DNA from: Halomonas sp. 328
GTDB lineage: Bacteria; Pseudomonadota; Gammaproteobacteria; Pseudomonadales; Halomonadaceae
Reading direction: 5' to 3'
Assembly: GCF_015645095.1 (NCBI RefSeq)
Contig: NZ_JADOTW010000021.1
Span: 1 to 64,000 of the forward strand
DNA: 64,000 nt
The notes beneath the pieces were generated by a model that was not told where the DNA came from, searched no databases, and saw only the letters and a list, made by a program, of their open reading frames with translations. Below, in pieces: positions 40,932-51,217 of this stretch (its first letter is position 1; each line of letters starts with the position of its first letter). The position numbers were made by a program, and so were the translations under genes.

Positions 40932-40970
40932 CCTGGCCTACGGGCCCGGGGAAGACGCCGTTTTTGGTTT
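40919..40970 (+). terminator. Leader terminator/attenuator of nasB-nirBD
   Basis: A perfect 15-bp stem AACGGCGTCTTCCCC / GGGGAAGACGCCGTT (40919-40933 with 40948-40962), capped by GGCC-TACG-GGCC, followed by TTTTTGGTTTT. It lies 33 nt before the nasB ATG, so it must be bypassed for the operon to be expressed. Confidence 0.9.
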
Positions 40971-40994
40971 TCGCCACGACAGGAGACGCTCCCC

Positions 40995-42278
40995 ATGCCT
41001 CAACTCACCCCGGACGAGCCCCTGGTGATCATCGGCAACGGCATGGCCGGCCACCGGCTGGTGGAGGCCCTGATCAAGCGGGCCGATCGGCCGGCACGCA
41101 TCATCGTGCTGGGCGAGGAGACCGCCCCGGCCTACAACCGCATCCTGCTCTCTCCCTGGCTGGCCGGCGAGATGGCCCGCGACGCCCTGACCCTGCGCGA
41201 TACCAACTGGTACGCCGACCAGGGCATCGAGCTGATCCTCGGCGAGCGGGTGACCGGGATCGACCGCCAGGCCCGGCGCCTGACCACCGACGCCGGACGC
41301 ACCCTCGACTATGGCCGCCTGGTGCTGGCCACCGGCTCGCGGCCGGCCATGCCGGCGGTGCCCGGCATCGAGCTGGCGGGCGTGCACGGCTTCCGCGACC
41401 TGGACGACGCCGAGGCGCTGATGGCCGCCGCCGATAGCGGTGCCGAGACCCTGGTGGTGGGCGGCGGCCTGCTGGGCCTGGAGGCCGCCGAGGGCATGCG
41501 CAAGCGCGGCGCCCGGGCCGGCGTGCTGCAACGCGCCGACCGGCTGATGAACCGCCAGCTCGACGCCACCGCCGCCGCCCTGCTGGAGGAAGAGCTTCGC
41601 GGCCGCGGCCTCGCGATCCATACCGGCGCGCGCCTGGCATGGCTGGAGGACGACGGCCGCGGCCGGGTGGCGGCGCTGCACCTGGAGGACGGGCGCCGGC
41701 TGCCCGCCGACTGCGTGGTGATCGCCGCCGGCATCACCCCCAATACCCAACTGGGCGAGGCTGCCGGCCTGGCCATGGGCCGCGCCATCCGGGTCGATGA
41801 CCACCTCACCAGCTCCGATCCGCATATCCATGCCCTCGGCGAATGCTGCGAGTTCGCCGGCCACACCTATGGCCTGGTGGAGCCGATCTGGCGCCAGGTG
41901 GAGGTGCTGGCCGCGCGCCTGTGCGGCGAGCCGACGCCCGGCTACCGGGAGGCCGCGACCGCCACCAAGCTCAAGATCAGCGGCATCGCCCTCTACGCCT
42001 TCGGCCCCACCGAGGCCGACGACGACCACGAGGTGCTGGTCTACCAGGACCCCGACCAGGGCGACTACCGCCGCCTGCTGCTGCGCGACGGCCGCCTGGA
42101 GGGCGCCGTGCTCTATGGCGATACCGCCATGGGCCCCTGGTACTTCGCCCAGGCCCAGGCCGGCCGCGATCTCGGCGCCTGCCGCCCTGCCCTGCTGCTG
42201 GGCGCGGCCGATGCCGACGCCCTGCTCGACGATCCCAATTCTGCCACTCAGCCCCGCCCCGTGAAGGAGGCCGCATAA
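40995..42278 (+). CDS. nasB: NAD(P)/FAD-dependent oxidoreductase, nitrate reductase electron-transfer subunit
   Basis: A 427-residue flavoprotein. The FAD Rossmann motif is VIIGNGMAGHRLVEALIKRA; the NAD motif is LVVGGGLLGLEAAEGMRKRG; GECCEFAGHTYGLVEPIWRQ closes the FAD site. It resembles the N-terminal half of NirB and lacks the siroheme domains. Such proteins (NasB, NasC) pass electrons from NAD(P)H to NasA. It lies downstream of the leader terminator and immediately before nirB (overlapping region around 42278-42280), so it is cotranscribed with nirB and nirD. It could also be a nitrite-reductase accessory flavoprotein. Confidence 0.87.
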   Translation: MPQLTPDEPLVIIGNGMAGHRLVEALIKRADRPARIIVLGEETAPAYNRILLSPWLAGEMARDALTLRDTNWYADQGIELILGERVTGIDRQARRLTTDAGRTLDYGRLVLATGSRPAMPAVPGIELAGVHGFRDLDDAEALMAAADSGAETLVVGGGLLGLEAAEGMRKRGARAGVLQRADRLMNRQLDATAAALLEEELRGRGLAIHTGARLAWLEDDGRGRVAALHLEDGRRLPADCVVIAAGITPNTQLGEAAGLAMGRAIRVDDHLTSSDPHIHALGECCEFAGHTYGLVEPIWRQVEVLAARLCGEPTPGYREAATATKLKISGIALYAFGPTEADDDHEVLVYQDPDQGDYRRLLLRDGRLEGAVLYGDTAMGPWYFAQAQAGRDLGACRPALLLGAADADALLDDPNSATQPRPVKEAA

Positions 42279-42279
42279 C

Positions 42280-44799
42280 ATGTCCACGCAACAGCAGTTG
42301 ATCATCATCGGTAACGGCATGGTCGGCCACCACCTGGTCGAGCAACTGGTCGAACGCGGCGCCACCGAGCGCTATGCCATCACCGTCTTCGGCGAGGAGC
42401 GCCATATCGCCTACGACCGGGTGCACCTCTCCGAGTACTTCGCCGACCGCGACGCCGAGTCCCTGGCCCTCTCCACCGCGGACTACTACGCCGAGCACGG
42501 CATCGAACTGCGCCTTTCCGAGGCCGTCACCGCCATCGACCGCAACAAAGGCGAGGTGGTCACCCCCCTGGGCCGCTACCCCTACGACCGCCTGGTGCTG
42601 GCCACCGGCTCCTACCCCTTCGTGCCGCCGATTCCCGGCAACGACCGGGAGGGCTGCCTGGTCTACCGCACCCTGGAGGACCTGGACGCCATCCGCGCCG
42701 CCGCCGAGAACGCCACCACCGGCGTGGTGGTGGGCGGCGGCCTGCTGGGCCTGGAGGCGGCCAACGCCCTGCGCGGCCTGAATCTCGACACCGCCGTGGT
42801 GGAGTTCGCCCCGCGGCTGATGCCCATGCAGGTGGACGCCGAGGGCGGCGAGCTCTTGCGCGAGAAGATCGAGGCGCTGGGCGTGCAGGTGCTCACCGAG
42901 CGCGCCACCCAGCGCATCGAGGACGGCGACACCGGCCGCCATCGCATGGTGTTCCAGGACGACAAGGTGCTGGAGGCCGACCTGATCGTCTTCTCCGCCG
43001 GCATCCGCCCCCGGGACGAGCTGGCCCGCGACAGCGCCCTGGAGATCGGCGAGCGCGGCGGCGTGGTGATCGACGACCGCTGCCTGACCAGCGACCCAAT
43101 GATCCTGGCGATCGGCGAGGTGGCGCTGTGGAACCAGAGCATCTTCGGCCTGGTGGCCCCCGGCTACCAGATGGCCCGGGTCACCGCCGACACCCTGATG
43201 GCCGATACCCTGGGCCGTGACCCCGAGACCTTCCGCGGCGCCGACATGAGCACCAAGCTCAAGCTGCTCGGCGTCGACGTGGGCTCCATCGGCGACGCCC
43301 ACGGCACCCAGCACCCCGGCGCGCGGATGTTCCGCTACCTGGACCAGATCAAGCAGGAGTACCGCAAGCTGGTGGTCTCCGGCGACGGCAAGAAACTGCT
43401 CGGCGCCATGCTGGTCGGCGACAACAGCTACTACGAATCGCTGATGCAGTACTATGCCAACGGCCTGGCGCTGCCCGAGGATCCCGCCGCGCTGATCCTG
43501 CCCTCCAGCGACGGCGCCCCGGCGCTGGGCCCCGACGCCCTGCCCGACGGCGCCATGATCTGCTCCTGCCACAACGTCACCAAGGGCGATATCTGCACGA
43601 CCATCGACGCCGGTGCCGCGGACCTCGCCACGGTCAAGGGCGACACCAAGGCGAGCACCGGCTGCGGCGGCTGTGCGGCCCTGCTCAAGAGCGTGGTCGA
43701 CCATGAACTGGAGAGCCGCGGCGTCGAGGTGGACCGCTCCCTCTGCGAGCACTTCGCCTACACCCGCCAGGAGCTCTTCGACATCGTCCGCGTCGAGGGC
43801 ATCAAGACCTTCAGCGAGCTGATGGAAAAGCATGGCGCTTCACACACCCATCGCCTGGGCTGCGATATCTGCAAGCCGGCGGTGGCCTCGATCCTGGCGT
43901 CCTGCTTCAACGAGCCGATCACCGATGCGGCGCATATCCCGCTGCAGGACACCAACGACACCTTCATGGCCAACATGCAGAAGAACGGCACCTACTCGGT
44001 GGTGCCGCGCATCGCCGGCGGGGAGATCACCCCGGACAAGCTGGTGGTGCTGGGCCAGGTGGCGCAGAAGTACGACCTCTACACCAAGATCACCGGCGGC
44101 CAGCGTATCGACCTCTTCGGCGCCCGCCAGGAGGACCTGCCGGCGATCTGGGGCGAGCTGATCGAGGCGGGCTTCGAGACCGGTCACGCCTACGGCAAGT
44201 CGCTGCGCACCGTGAAGTCCTGCGTCGGCAGCACCTGGTGTCGCTACGGCGTCCAGGACAGCGTGGGCATGGCGATCAAGCTCGAGCATCGCTACAAGGG
44301 CCTGCGCTCGCCGCACAAGATCAAGTTCGCCGTCTCCGGCTGCACCCGCGAGTGCGCCGAGGCCCAGAGCAAGGACATCGGCGTGATCGCCACCGAGAAC
44401 GGCTGGAACCTCTATGTCTGCGGCAACGGCGGCATGCGCCCCCGCCACGCCGAGCTGTTCGCCACCGACCTCGACGACGAGCAGTTGGTCAAGACCATCG
44501 ATCGCGTGCTGATGTTCTACGTGCGCACCGCCGACCGCCTGCAGCGCACCTCGGTATGGCGCGAGAACCTGGAAGGTGGCCTGGAGTACCTGCAGCAGGT
44601 GGTCCTGGAGGACAGCCTCGGCATCAATGATGAGCTGGAGCGCCAGATGCAGGCGGTGGTGGACAGCTACGAGTGCGAGTGGGCGGGCGCCATCAAGGAC
44701 CCGGAGAAGCTCAAGCGCTTCCGCAGCTTCGTCAACGACAGCCGCCCCGACCCGGACATCATCATGACCAGCGAGCGCGGCCAGCTGCGCCCTGCGTGA
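42280..44799 (+). CDS. nirB: Assimilatory NAD(P)H nitrite reductase large subunit
   Basis: An 839-residue cytoplasmic enzyme reducing nitrite to ammonium. Order of domains: FAD (LIIIGNGMVGHHLVEQLVER), NAD (GVVVGGGLLGLEAANALRGL), BFD-type [2Fe-2S] (MICSCHNVTKGDI, CGGCAALLK), then siroheme/[4Fe-4S] with VKSCVGSTWCRYGVQDS and AVSGCTRECAEAQSKD. All cysteines are present and the length equals E. coli NirB (847). AGGAGGCCGCATAAC precedes the ATG. Its siroheme comes from CobA. It is separated from nirD by 118 bp containing a REPIN-like element. Confidence 0.95.
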   Translation: MSTQQQLIIIGNGMVGHHLVEQLVERGATERYAITVFGEERHIAYDRVHLSEYFADRDAESLALSTADYYAEHGIELRLSEAVTAIDRNKGEVVTPLGRYPYDRLVLATGSYPFVPPIPGNDREGCLVYRTLEDLDAIRAAAENATTGVVVGGGLLGLEAANALRGLNLDTAVVEFAPRLMPMQVDAEGGELLREKIEALGVQVLTERATQRIEDGDTGRHRMVFQDDKVLEADLIVFSAGIRPRDELARDSALEIGERGGVVIDDRCLTSDPMILAIGEVALWNQSIFGLVAPGYQMARVTADTLMADTLGRDPETFRGADMSTKLKLLGVDVGSIGDAHGTQHPGARMFRYLDQIKQEYRKLVVSGDGKKLLGAMLVGDNSYYESLMQYYANGLALPEDPAALILPSSDGAPALGPDALPDGAMICSCHNVTKGDICTTIDAGAADLATVKGDTKASTGCGGCAALLKSVVDHELESRGVEVDRSLCEHFAYTRQELFDIVRVEGIKTFSELMEKHGASHTHRLGCDICKPAVASILASCFNEPITDAAHIPLQDTNDTFMANMQKNGTYSVVPRIAGGEITPDKLVVLGQVAQKYDLYTKITGGQRIDLFGARQEDLPAIWGELIEAGFETGHAYGKSLRTVKSCVGSTWCRYGVQDSVGMAIKLEHRYKGLRSPHKIKFAVSGCTRECAEAQSKDIGVIATENGWNLYVCGNGGMRPRHAELFATDLDDEQLVKTIDRVLMFYVRTADRLQRTSVWRENLEGGLEYLQQVVLEDSLGINDELERQMQAVVDSYECEWAGAIKDPEKLKRFRSFVNDSRPDPDIIMTSERGQLRPA

Positions 44800-44804
44800 T
44801 GAAA

Positions 44805-44895
44805 CGCCGCCAGGGGTCAGACCCCGGCGGCGCCAGCACCGCTAGCACGATGCCCGACAACCGGCTGCGACTCGAGCGGGGTCTGACCCCACCGG
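44805..44895. repeat. REPIN-like inverted pair between nirB and nirD
   Basis: GGGGTCAGACCCC (44813-44825), itself flanked by CGCCGCC/GGCGGCG arms, and its reverse complement GGGGTCTGACCCC (44878-44890). Two short palindromes in opposite orientation resemble REP doublets mobilised by RAYT transposases; no RAYT gene is in the window. Confidence 0.75.
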
Positions 44896-44917
44896 GCCGC
44901 ACCAATGGAGACTCCCC

Positions 44918-45301
44918 ATGACCACCGCTACCGCCCTTAAGCACGAGACCGAGATGACCTGGCAACCTCTCTGTGACCGCGCCGACCTGGTGCCCTTCTC
45001 CGGCGTCGCCGCCTGGATCGAGACCGCCGAGGGCCCAGCCCAGGTGGCCCTCTTCTACCTTCCCGCCACCCCCGACCGAGAGCAGGAACTCTTCGCCATC
45101 GATCACCACGACCCCATCGCCAAGGCCAATGTGATCGCCCGGGGCATCGTCGGCGATCTCAAGGGGCATCTGGTGGTGGCCTCGCCGATCTACAAGGAGC
45201 ACTACCGTCTCACCGACGGCCAGTGCCTGGAGCACGACGATATCCGCCTGCGCACCTGGGCGGTGCGCCTGGACGGCGAGCGGGTGCTGATCCAGGCCTG
45301 A
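44918..45301 (+). CDS. nirD: Nitrite reductase small subunit
   Basis: A 127-residue Rieske-fold protein that partners NirB. It contains WQPLCDRADLVPFSGVAAWI, VALFYLPATPDREQELFAID and the ending VASPIYKEHYRLTDGQCLE. The Rieske cluster ligands (CxH...CxxH) are absent, as in other NirD proteins that act structurally. It is cotranscribed with nirB despite the intervening repeat, which may alter the NirB:NirD ratio. The operon ends here, facing a convergent LrgB-type gene. Confidence 0.93.
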   Translation: MTTATALKHETEMTWQPLCDRADLVPFSGVAAWIETAEGPAQVALFYLPATPDREQELFAIDHHDPIAKANVIARGIVGDLKGHLVVASPIYKEHYRLTDGQCLEHDDIRLRTWAVRLDGERVLIQA

Positions 45302-45315
45302 AAGAGGCCCGTCGC

Positions 45316-46023
45316 TCAGAAGCCGGTAAGCCGCCAGGCCAGCGGCAGGAAGAGCGCGGTGAAGACCCCGGTCAGGCTCATGCCCAGGGAGGCGAAGGCG
45401 CCGGCCGTGGGGCCGAGCTCGAAGGCGCGGACGGTGCCGATGGCGTGGCCGTTCACGCCCAGGGTGAAGCCGATCAGCCGCGGGTCGCGGATATCGAGCA
45501 GGCGCGCCAGCCAGGTCACGCAGAGGGTCGACACGACCCCGGTGATCAGCAGGCCGCCCAGCATCAACGACAGCGAGCCGCCGATCTGCTCCTGGATGCC
45601 GATGGCCAGGGGCGCGGTCACCGACTTCGGTGCCAGGGAGGCCAGCACCGCGGGCGGCGCACCCAGCAGCCAGGCGATCGCCACCGCATAGCAGGCCGCC
45701 AGGGCGGCGGCGAGTGGCAGGCAGCCGAGGATCGGCTTCCACAGGGCGAGGATATGCCGACGCTGCTGATAGAGCGGCACCGCCAGGGCCACGGTGACCG
45801 GGCCCAGCAGCAGGGTCAGCCAGGCGACATCGTGCCGGTAATCGGCATAGGGGATGCCCAGCAGCCAGAGGCCCGCCGCGGTCAGCAGCGCCCCGATCAA
45901 CACCGCCGGACACCAGTTCGGCCGGCCGAGCCGCTCGAACAGGCGCACCCCGCCGAGATAGGCGGCCAGGGTCAGGGCGATGGCCAGGATCGGGCCGTCC
46001 AGGACGGCGTGCCAATGGCTCAT
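45316..46023 (-). CDS. LrgB/CidB-family membrane protein
   Basis: A 235-residue protein with about six membrane helices. Characteristic segments are LLGPVTVALAVPLYQQRRHI, LAPKSVTAPLAIGIQEQIGG and GFTLGVNGHAIGTVRAFELG. LrgB/CidB proteins act with small holin-like LrgA/CidA partners; proposed roles include murein hydrolase control and pyruvate or overflow-metabolite transport. The partner gene lies 55 bp upstream on the same strand. Start ATG is at 46023. Confidence 0.88.
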   Translation of the reverse strand: MSHWHAVLDGPILAIALTLAAYLGGVRLFERLGRPNWCPAVLIGALLTAAGLWLLGIPYADYRHDVAWLTLLLGPVTVALAVPLYQQRRHILALWKPILGCLPLAAALAACYAVAIAWLLGAPPAVLASLAPKSVTAPLAIGIQEQIGGSLSLMLGGLLITGVVSTLCVTWLARLLDIRDPRLIGFTLGVNGHAIGTVRAFELGPTAGAFASLGMSLTGVFTALFLPLAWRLTGF

Positions 46024-46078
46024 GATTGCGGCTCCTCGCTATCGAGGCTCGCATCGTCCCTTGGCATCGGATAAGCGC

Positions 46079-46459
46079 TCATGGCCGCGACTCCTTACTA
46101 TCATCCAGGCTCGCGGCGTCCCCGGGCATCAGGCGCCGCATCAGCCAGAAGGTGGTCAGCACGCTGAGCAGGGTCCCCAGGACCAGGGCCACCATCACCG
46201 CCGTCCAGTGGCCGGCGAACTCGTCGATCACGAAGAAGACCCCCACCACCCCGGGCATGATCAGCATCGCAAGCAGCGGTATCAGCGCCTGGCTCGCCGC
46301 GGCCACGCCCTCGTTCAGCCGCCGCGTTACCAGCAGCCAGGCCAGCAGCAACAGCAGCCCGGCCATGGCAGGGGAGACCGGCAGCGCCAGCCACTCGACG
46401 GCCAGTTGCCCCAGCAGTTGGAAACCGAGCAGCCACAGGAAGCCACGCAATAGTGTCAT
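46079..46459 (-). CDS. LrgA/CidA-family holin-like protein
   Basis: A 126-residue protein with four hydrophobic helices, starting TLLRGFLWLLGFQLLGQLAV and containing LPVSPAMAGLLLLLAWLLVT and MPGVVGVFFVIDEFAGHW. I chose the ATG at 46459 because the upstream frame is Arg/Pro-rich and not family-like. It forms a pair with the LrgB gene downstream. The family is described as holin-like; its role here is not shown. The charged C-terminal tail (DDSKESRP) is cytoplasmic. Confidence 0.85.
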   Translation of the reverse strand: MTLLRGFLWLLGFQLLGQLAVEWLALPVSPAMAGLLLLLAWLLVTRRLNEGVAAASQALIPLLAMLIMPGVVGVFFVIDEFAGHWTAVMVALVLGTLLSVLTTFWLMRRLMPGDAASLDDSKESRP

Positions 46460-46819
46460 GCCATCTCCAGGAAGCGACGATCCAGGGAAGGCTCGCCATG
46501 GGAAGCGGCGGCACGCCTTCATAAGAATCGCCTTAATGTTATCACGCTATCGTTCTCGCGGGACTCCCCGCCGGCTCCGCCCGGGAGCCGGCACTTCCCG
46601 GGCACATCGACAGACGCTAAAAAACGTTGAACCAGGACGCTGGCGATCGCGAAATCGTCGGCGCATTCTAGGGTCAAAGGGAGTATCCCCGGCCATAGAG
46701 GAGGCAGGTCATACCAGGGAAGCGGCATTGGCGCGGTGCCCTTATGACAGGCTGTCATATGACCGTAAGGTGTCACTGCCAATGTCGATCATGCCGTCAA
46801 CCAAGGAGCGCTTCCAACG
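46460..46819. promoter_or_regulatory. Divergent gap lrgA/phoH with a 17-bp palindrome
   Basis: 360 bp without a gene. TATGACA-GGC-TGTCATA at 46743-46759 is a perfect palindrome about 60 bp before the phoH start. It is not a PhoB box (no 11-bp direct repeat of CTGTCAT). It could be an operator for phoH. Confidence 0.5.
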
Positions 46820-48235
46820 ATGGTGCGAATCGACAAGAAGCCCACTCGGCTCTACGTGCTGGATACCAATGTCCTGCTGCATGACCCCACGGCCATCTAC
46901 CAGTTCGAGGAACATGACGTCGCCATTCCCATGACGGTCCTCGAGGAGCTCGACAAGCACAAGAACGGCATTCGTGAAATTGCCCGGACCGCCCGCCAGG
47001 TCAGCCGTACCCTCTCGGAGCTGACCAACCAGGTCGACTTCGACGAGATCCCCCACGGCATTCCCATTCCCCGGGCCAACGATGCCCCCAGCGGTCGCCT
47101 GCGTTTTCTCTGTTACCGGGACCTGGCCCCCCTGGATCACCTGGAAGAGAGCCCCGACAACCAGATCCTCGCCGAGACCTGCCGGCTACGCGACGAGTAC
47201 CCGGATGCCTCGGTGATCCTGATCACCAAGGACATCAACCTCAGGGTCAAGGCGGCCGCCCTCAAGGTGCCGGTGGAGGACTACCTCACCGACCGCGCCT
47301 TCGACGACAGCGACGCCATGACCGAGGGCGCCCAGATCGTCGCCGACGCCGGTCATGACGGCACGGCCCTCTGGGAATCGCTGGCCGTCGAGGTGGAGGT
47401 GGAGCGCGCCGACCACCACACCTTCTATGCCCTGCGCGGCGAGCTGCCCGACGACTGGCACGTGGGCATGCTGGTCTCCGACGACGAGAACGGCGCTCAT
47501 TTCGAGGCCATCGTCCGCGAGCTGGAGCCGGGCCGGGCGCGCCTGCAGCTGCTCACCAACTACCGCCACAAGGCCAGCGTCTGGGGGGTGCATGCCCACG
47601 ACAGCCGCCAGAACTTCGCCCTCAACCTGCTGATGGACCCCGAGGTGGACCTGGTGACCATCGCCGGCGGCGCCGGTACCGGCAAGACCTACATGACCCT
47701 GGCGGCGGCCTTCCAGCAGACCCTGGACGGCAAGCAGTTCGAGCGCATCGTCTTCACCCGGGCGCCGATCTCCATGAGCGAGGACATCGGCTTCCTGCCG
47801 GGCACCGAGGAGGAGAAGATGTCGCCCTGGATGGGCGCCTTCCACGACAACATGGACAACCTGCTGCGCGACGAGAAGGATGGCTCCAGCAGCTGGAGCG
47901 AGGACGCCACTCGCTCGCTGATCGGCTCCCGGGTGCAGATCCGCTCGCCGGGTTTCATGCGCGGCCGGACCCTCAACGACACCTTCCTGATCATCGACGA
48001 GGCGCAGAACTTCACGCCCAAGCAGCTCAAGTCGCTGGTTACCCGGGCCGGGCGCAACACCAAGATCGTCTGCCTGGGCAACGTGGGGCAGATCGATACC
48101 CCCTACCTCACCCCCAACACCTGCGGCATGGCAGCGCTGGTGCAGCGCTTCCGCCACTGGCCACATGCCGGCCATATCACCTTACGCAGCATCGAGCGCT
48201 CGCGGCTGGCCCTGGCCGCCGAAGAGCTGCTCTAA
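46820..48235 (+). CDS. PIN-PhoH ATPase (PhoH2-type RNA helicase/nuclease)
   Basis: A 471-residue fusion. The N-terminal PIN domain (residues 1-150) starts LYVLDTNVLLHDP with catalytic acids in DTN, EELDKHKNG, DNQILAETCR and ITKDINLRVKA. The C-terminal PhoH ATPase has GGAGTGKTYMTLAAAFQ (Walker A), TRAPISMSEDIGFLPGT and TFLIIDEAQNFTPKQLKSLV (Walker B). PhoH2 proteins of this layout unwind and cut RNA; the mycobacterial gene has its own antitoxin, absent here. It is monocistronic, ending in a strong terminator. Confidence 0.9.
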   Translation: MVRIDKKPTRLYVLDTNVLLHDPTAIYQFEEHDVAIPMTVLEELDKHKNGIREIARTARQVSRTLSELTNQVDFDEIPHGIPIPRANDAPSGRLRFLCYRDLAPLDHLEESPDNQILAETCRLRDEYPDASVILITKDINLRVKAAALKVPVEDYLTDRAFDDSDAMTEGAQIVADAGHDGTALWESLAVEVEVERADHHTFYALRGELPDDWHVGMLVSDDENGAHFEAIVRELEPGRARLQLLTNYRHKASVWGVHAHDSRQNFALNLLMDPEVDLVTIAGGAGTGKTYMTLAAAFQQTLDGKQFERIVFTRAPISMSEDIGFLPGTEEEKMSPWMGAFHDNMDNLLRDEKDGSSSWSEDATRSLIGSRVQIRSPGFMRGRTLNDTFLIIDEAQNFTPKQLKSLVTRAGRNTKIVCLGNVGQIDTPYLTPNTCGMAALVQRFRHWPHAGHITLRSIERSRLALAAEELL

Positions 48236-48255
48236 CCCCCATCACAACCCACCCG

Positions 48256-48285
48256 GCGGGGCGCCCCAGGGCGCCCCGCTCTTTT
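48256..48285 (+). terminator. Intrinsic terminator of phoH
   Basis: An 11-bp GC stem GCGGGGCGCCC / GGGCGCCCCGC (48256-48266 with 48269-48279) followed by TCTTTT. Confidence 0.82.
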
Positions 48286-48319
48286 ATCTCGACGTGTCAT
48301 CGCCCAGCCGACCGCCTCA

Positions 48320-48480
48320 GGGCTATTGGAGTTAGCTTTTTGGCCCGGGGCTACCCTGGGGACAGGCCGTCGCGGGGCGCTGTGAACCCCTCCCTGGGCG
48401 CTACTTTTGCCATCCCTGGCAAAAAACCCCCGCTCCAGCCTGCCCCCAGCGCCCCTGAGCCATTCCAGCTGCGATAGCCC
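48320..48480 (+). repeat. Interspersed palindromic repeat, copy C
   Basis: Forward copy. Core 48347-48456; outer arms GGGCTAT (48320-48326) and ATAGCCC (48474-48480); inner arms GGGGCGCTG and CAGCGCCCC; central hairpin TTTTGCCA-TCCC-TGGCAAAA (48405-48424). It fills the gap between the phoH terminator and ettA. Confidence 0.88.
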
Positions 48481-48567
48481 GTCCGAACTTGCCACTGGCT
48501 GGCCTTTCCGGGCCCCGGGCACTATCATCGTGCCAGCGAAAAAACCCCTCAACCGAAGTGGCTTTCC

Positions 48568-50229
<1,662 letters not shown>

Positions 50230-50258
50230 GCTTGAAGCTGGAAGCCTGAAGCTGGAAG

Positions 50259-50292
50259 AAACCCCACGACCGCAAGGTCCGTGGGGTTTTCT
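50259..50292. terminator. Intrinsic (probably bidirectional) terminator between ettA and lpxL
   Basis: AAACCCCACG-ACC-GCAA-GGT-C-CGTGGGGTTTT (50259-50290). It serves ettA and, through the A-run, the convergent lpxL. It is flanked by GCTGGAAG (50251-50258) and CTTCCAGC (50303-50310). Confidence 0.85.
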
Positions 50293-50323
50293 CTTCTTCT
50301 AGCTTCCAGCTTGACGCGAAGCG

Positions 50324-51217
50324 TCAGTAGAACCCCGGTTCGCCCTCGGGGCGGGTCTTGAAGCGCCGGTGCAGCCACAGGTACTGCTCCGGGTGCTTGC
50401 GGATCGCCTGTTCGATAAAGGCGTTGACCCGGGCCGCATCGGCCACCTCGTCGCCGCTGGGGAAGTTCTCCAGCGGCGGCAGGTACTCCAGGGTGTAGGT
50501 GCGGTTATCCGGGTTGCGGTGGAACATCAGCGGCATCACCGGGGCGCCGGTCATCTTGGCGATCTTGGCAGTGAGCTTGATGGAGGCGGCATCGATGCCG
50601 AAGAAGGGCGCAAAGACGCTGGCATCGCGACCGAAGTCCTGGTCCGGCGAGTACCACACATGGTGGCCCGACTTGATGCGCTTGACCACGCCGCGCAGAT
50701 CGCGGCGATCGATGGCGGCGCCGAAGATCCGCGAACGGGCGCGGGTCATGAAACGCTCGAAGAGGGCGTTATCGTGGGGCCGATAGACCACGTCCGCGGG
50801 GAAGAACAGCGAGTGCAGGGCCCCCCCCAGGTCCAGGGTGGAGAAGTGGATGCCGATGATCAGCGCGCCCTTGCCCTCGGCCTGGACTCGCGCCATATGC
50901 TCCTGCCCCTTGAAGGTGACCCGGTGGCGCAGGTGCTCCGGGTCGCGACACCAGCCGGTGGCGGTCTCCAGCAGGCCGATGCCATTGGCGATGAAGGTCT
51001 CGCGCACCAGCGCGGCGCGCTGCGCCTCGTCCAGTTCCGGAAAGCACAGCCGCAGGTTGGTCTCGGTGATATGCCGGCGGCGCCTGGCCAGCCGCCAGGC
51101 CAGCAGGCCGATGCTCTTGCCCAGGGCCAGCTTGAGGCGCCAGGGCAGCCAGGCCCCGAGACGCATGGCGCCGATGCCCAGCCAGGTGGGCCAGTAGCGG
51201 GGGTGGGCGAAGCTCAT
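50324..51217 (-). CDS. lpxL: Lipid A biosynthesis acyltransferase (LpxL/HtrB family)
   Basis: A 297-residue inner-membrane acyltransferase that adds a secondary lauroyl-type chain to Kdo2-lipid A. Catalytic HFSTLD (HX4D type) is followed by RPHDNALFERFMTRARSRIF; VWYSPDQDFGRDASVFAPFF and PEQYLWLHRRFKTRP are family signatures. I chose ATG at 51217 (MSFAHPRYWPTWLG); it lies at the edge of a REPIN-like repeat and no Shine-Dalgarno is evident. Starts at 51236 or 51283 would place part of the repeat in the coding region. Confidence 0.88.
   Translation of the reverse strand: MSFAHPRYWPTWLGIGAMRLGAWLPWRLKLALGKSIGLLAWRLARRRRHITETNLRLCFPELDEAQRAALVRETFIANGIGLLETATGWCRDPEHLRHRVTFKGQEHMARVQAEGKGALIIGIHFSTLDLGGALHSLFFPADVVYRPHDNALFERFMTRARSRIFGAAIDRRDLRGVVKRIKSGHHVWYSPDQDFGRDASVFAPFFGIDAASIKLTAKIAKMTGAPVMPLMFHRNPDNRTYTLEYLPPLENFPSGDEVADAARVNAFIEQAIRKHPEQYLWLHRRFKTRPEGEPGFY

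Noticed and set aside
41977-43833. A 618-codon minus-strand frame across nasB and nirB
   Set aside because: Shadow of the two flavoprotein genes; repetitive His/Val/Gly composition and no recognisable fold.
46752-46776. Possible PhoB box before phoH
   Set aside because: CTGTCAT and GTGTCAC are 18 bp apart, whereas Pho boxes repeat at 11 bp; the palindrome explains the sequence better.
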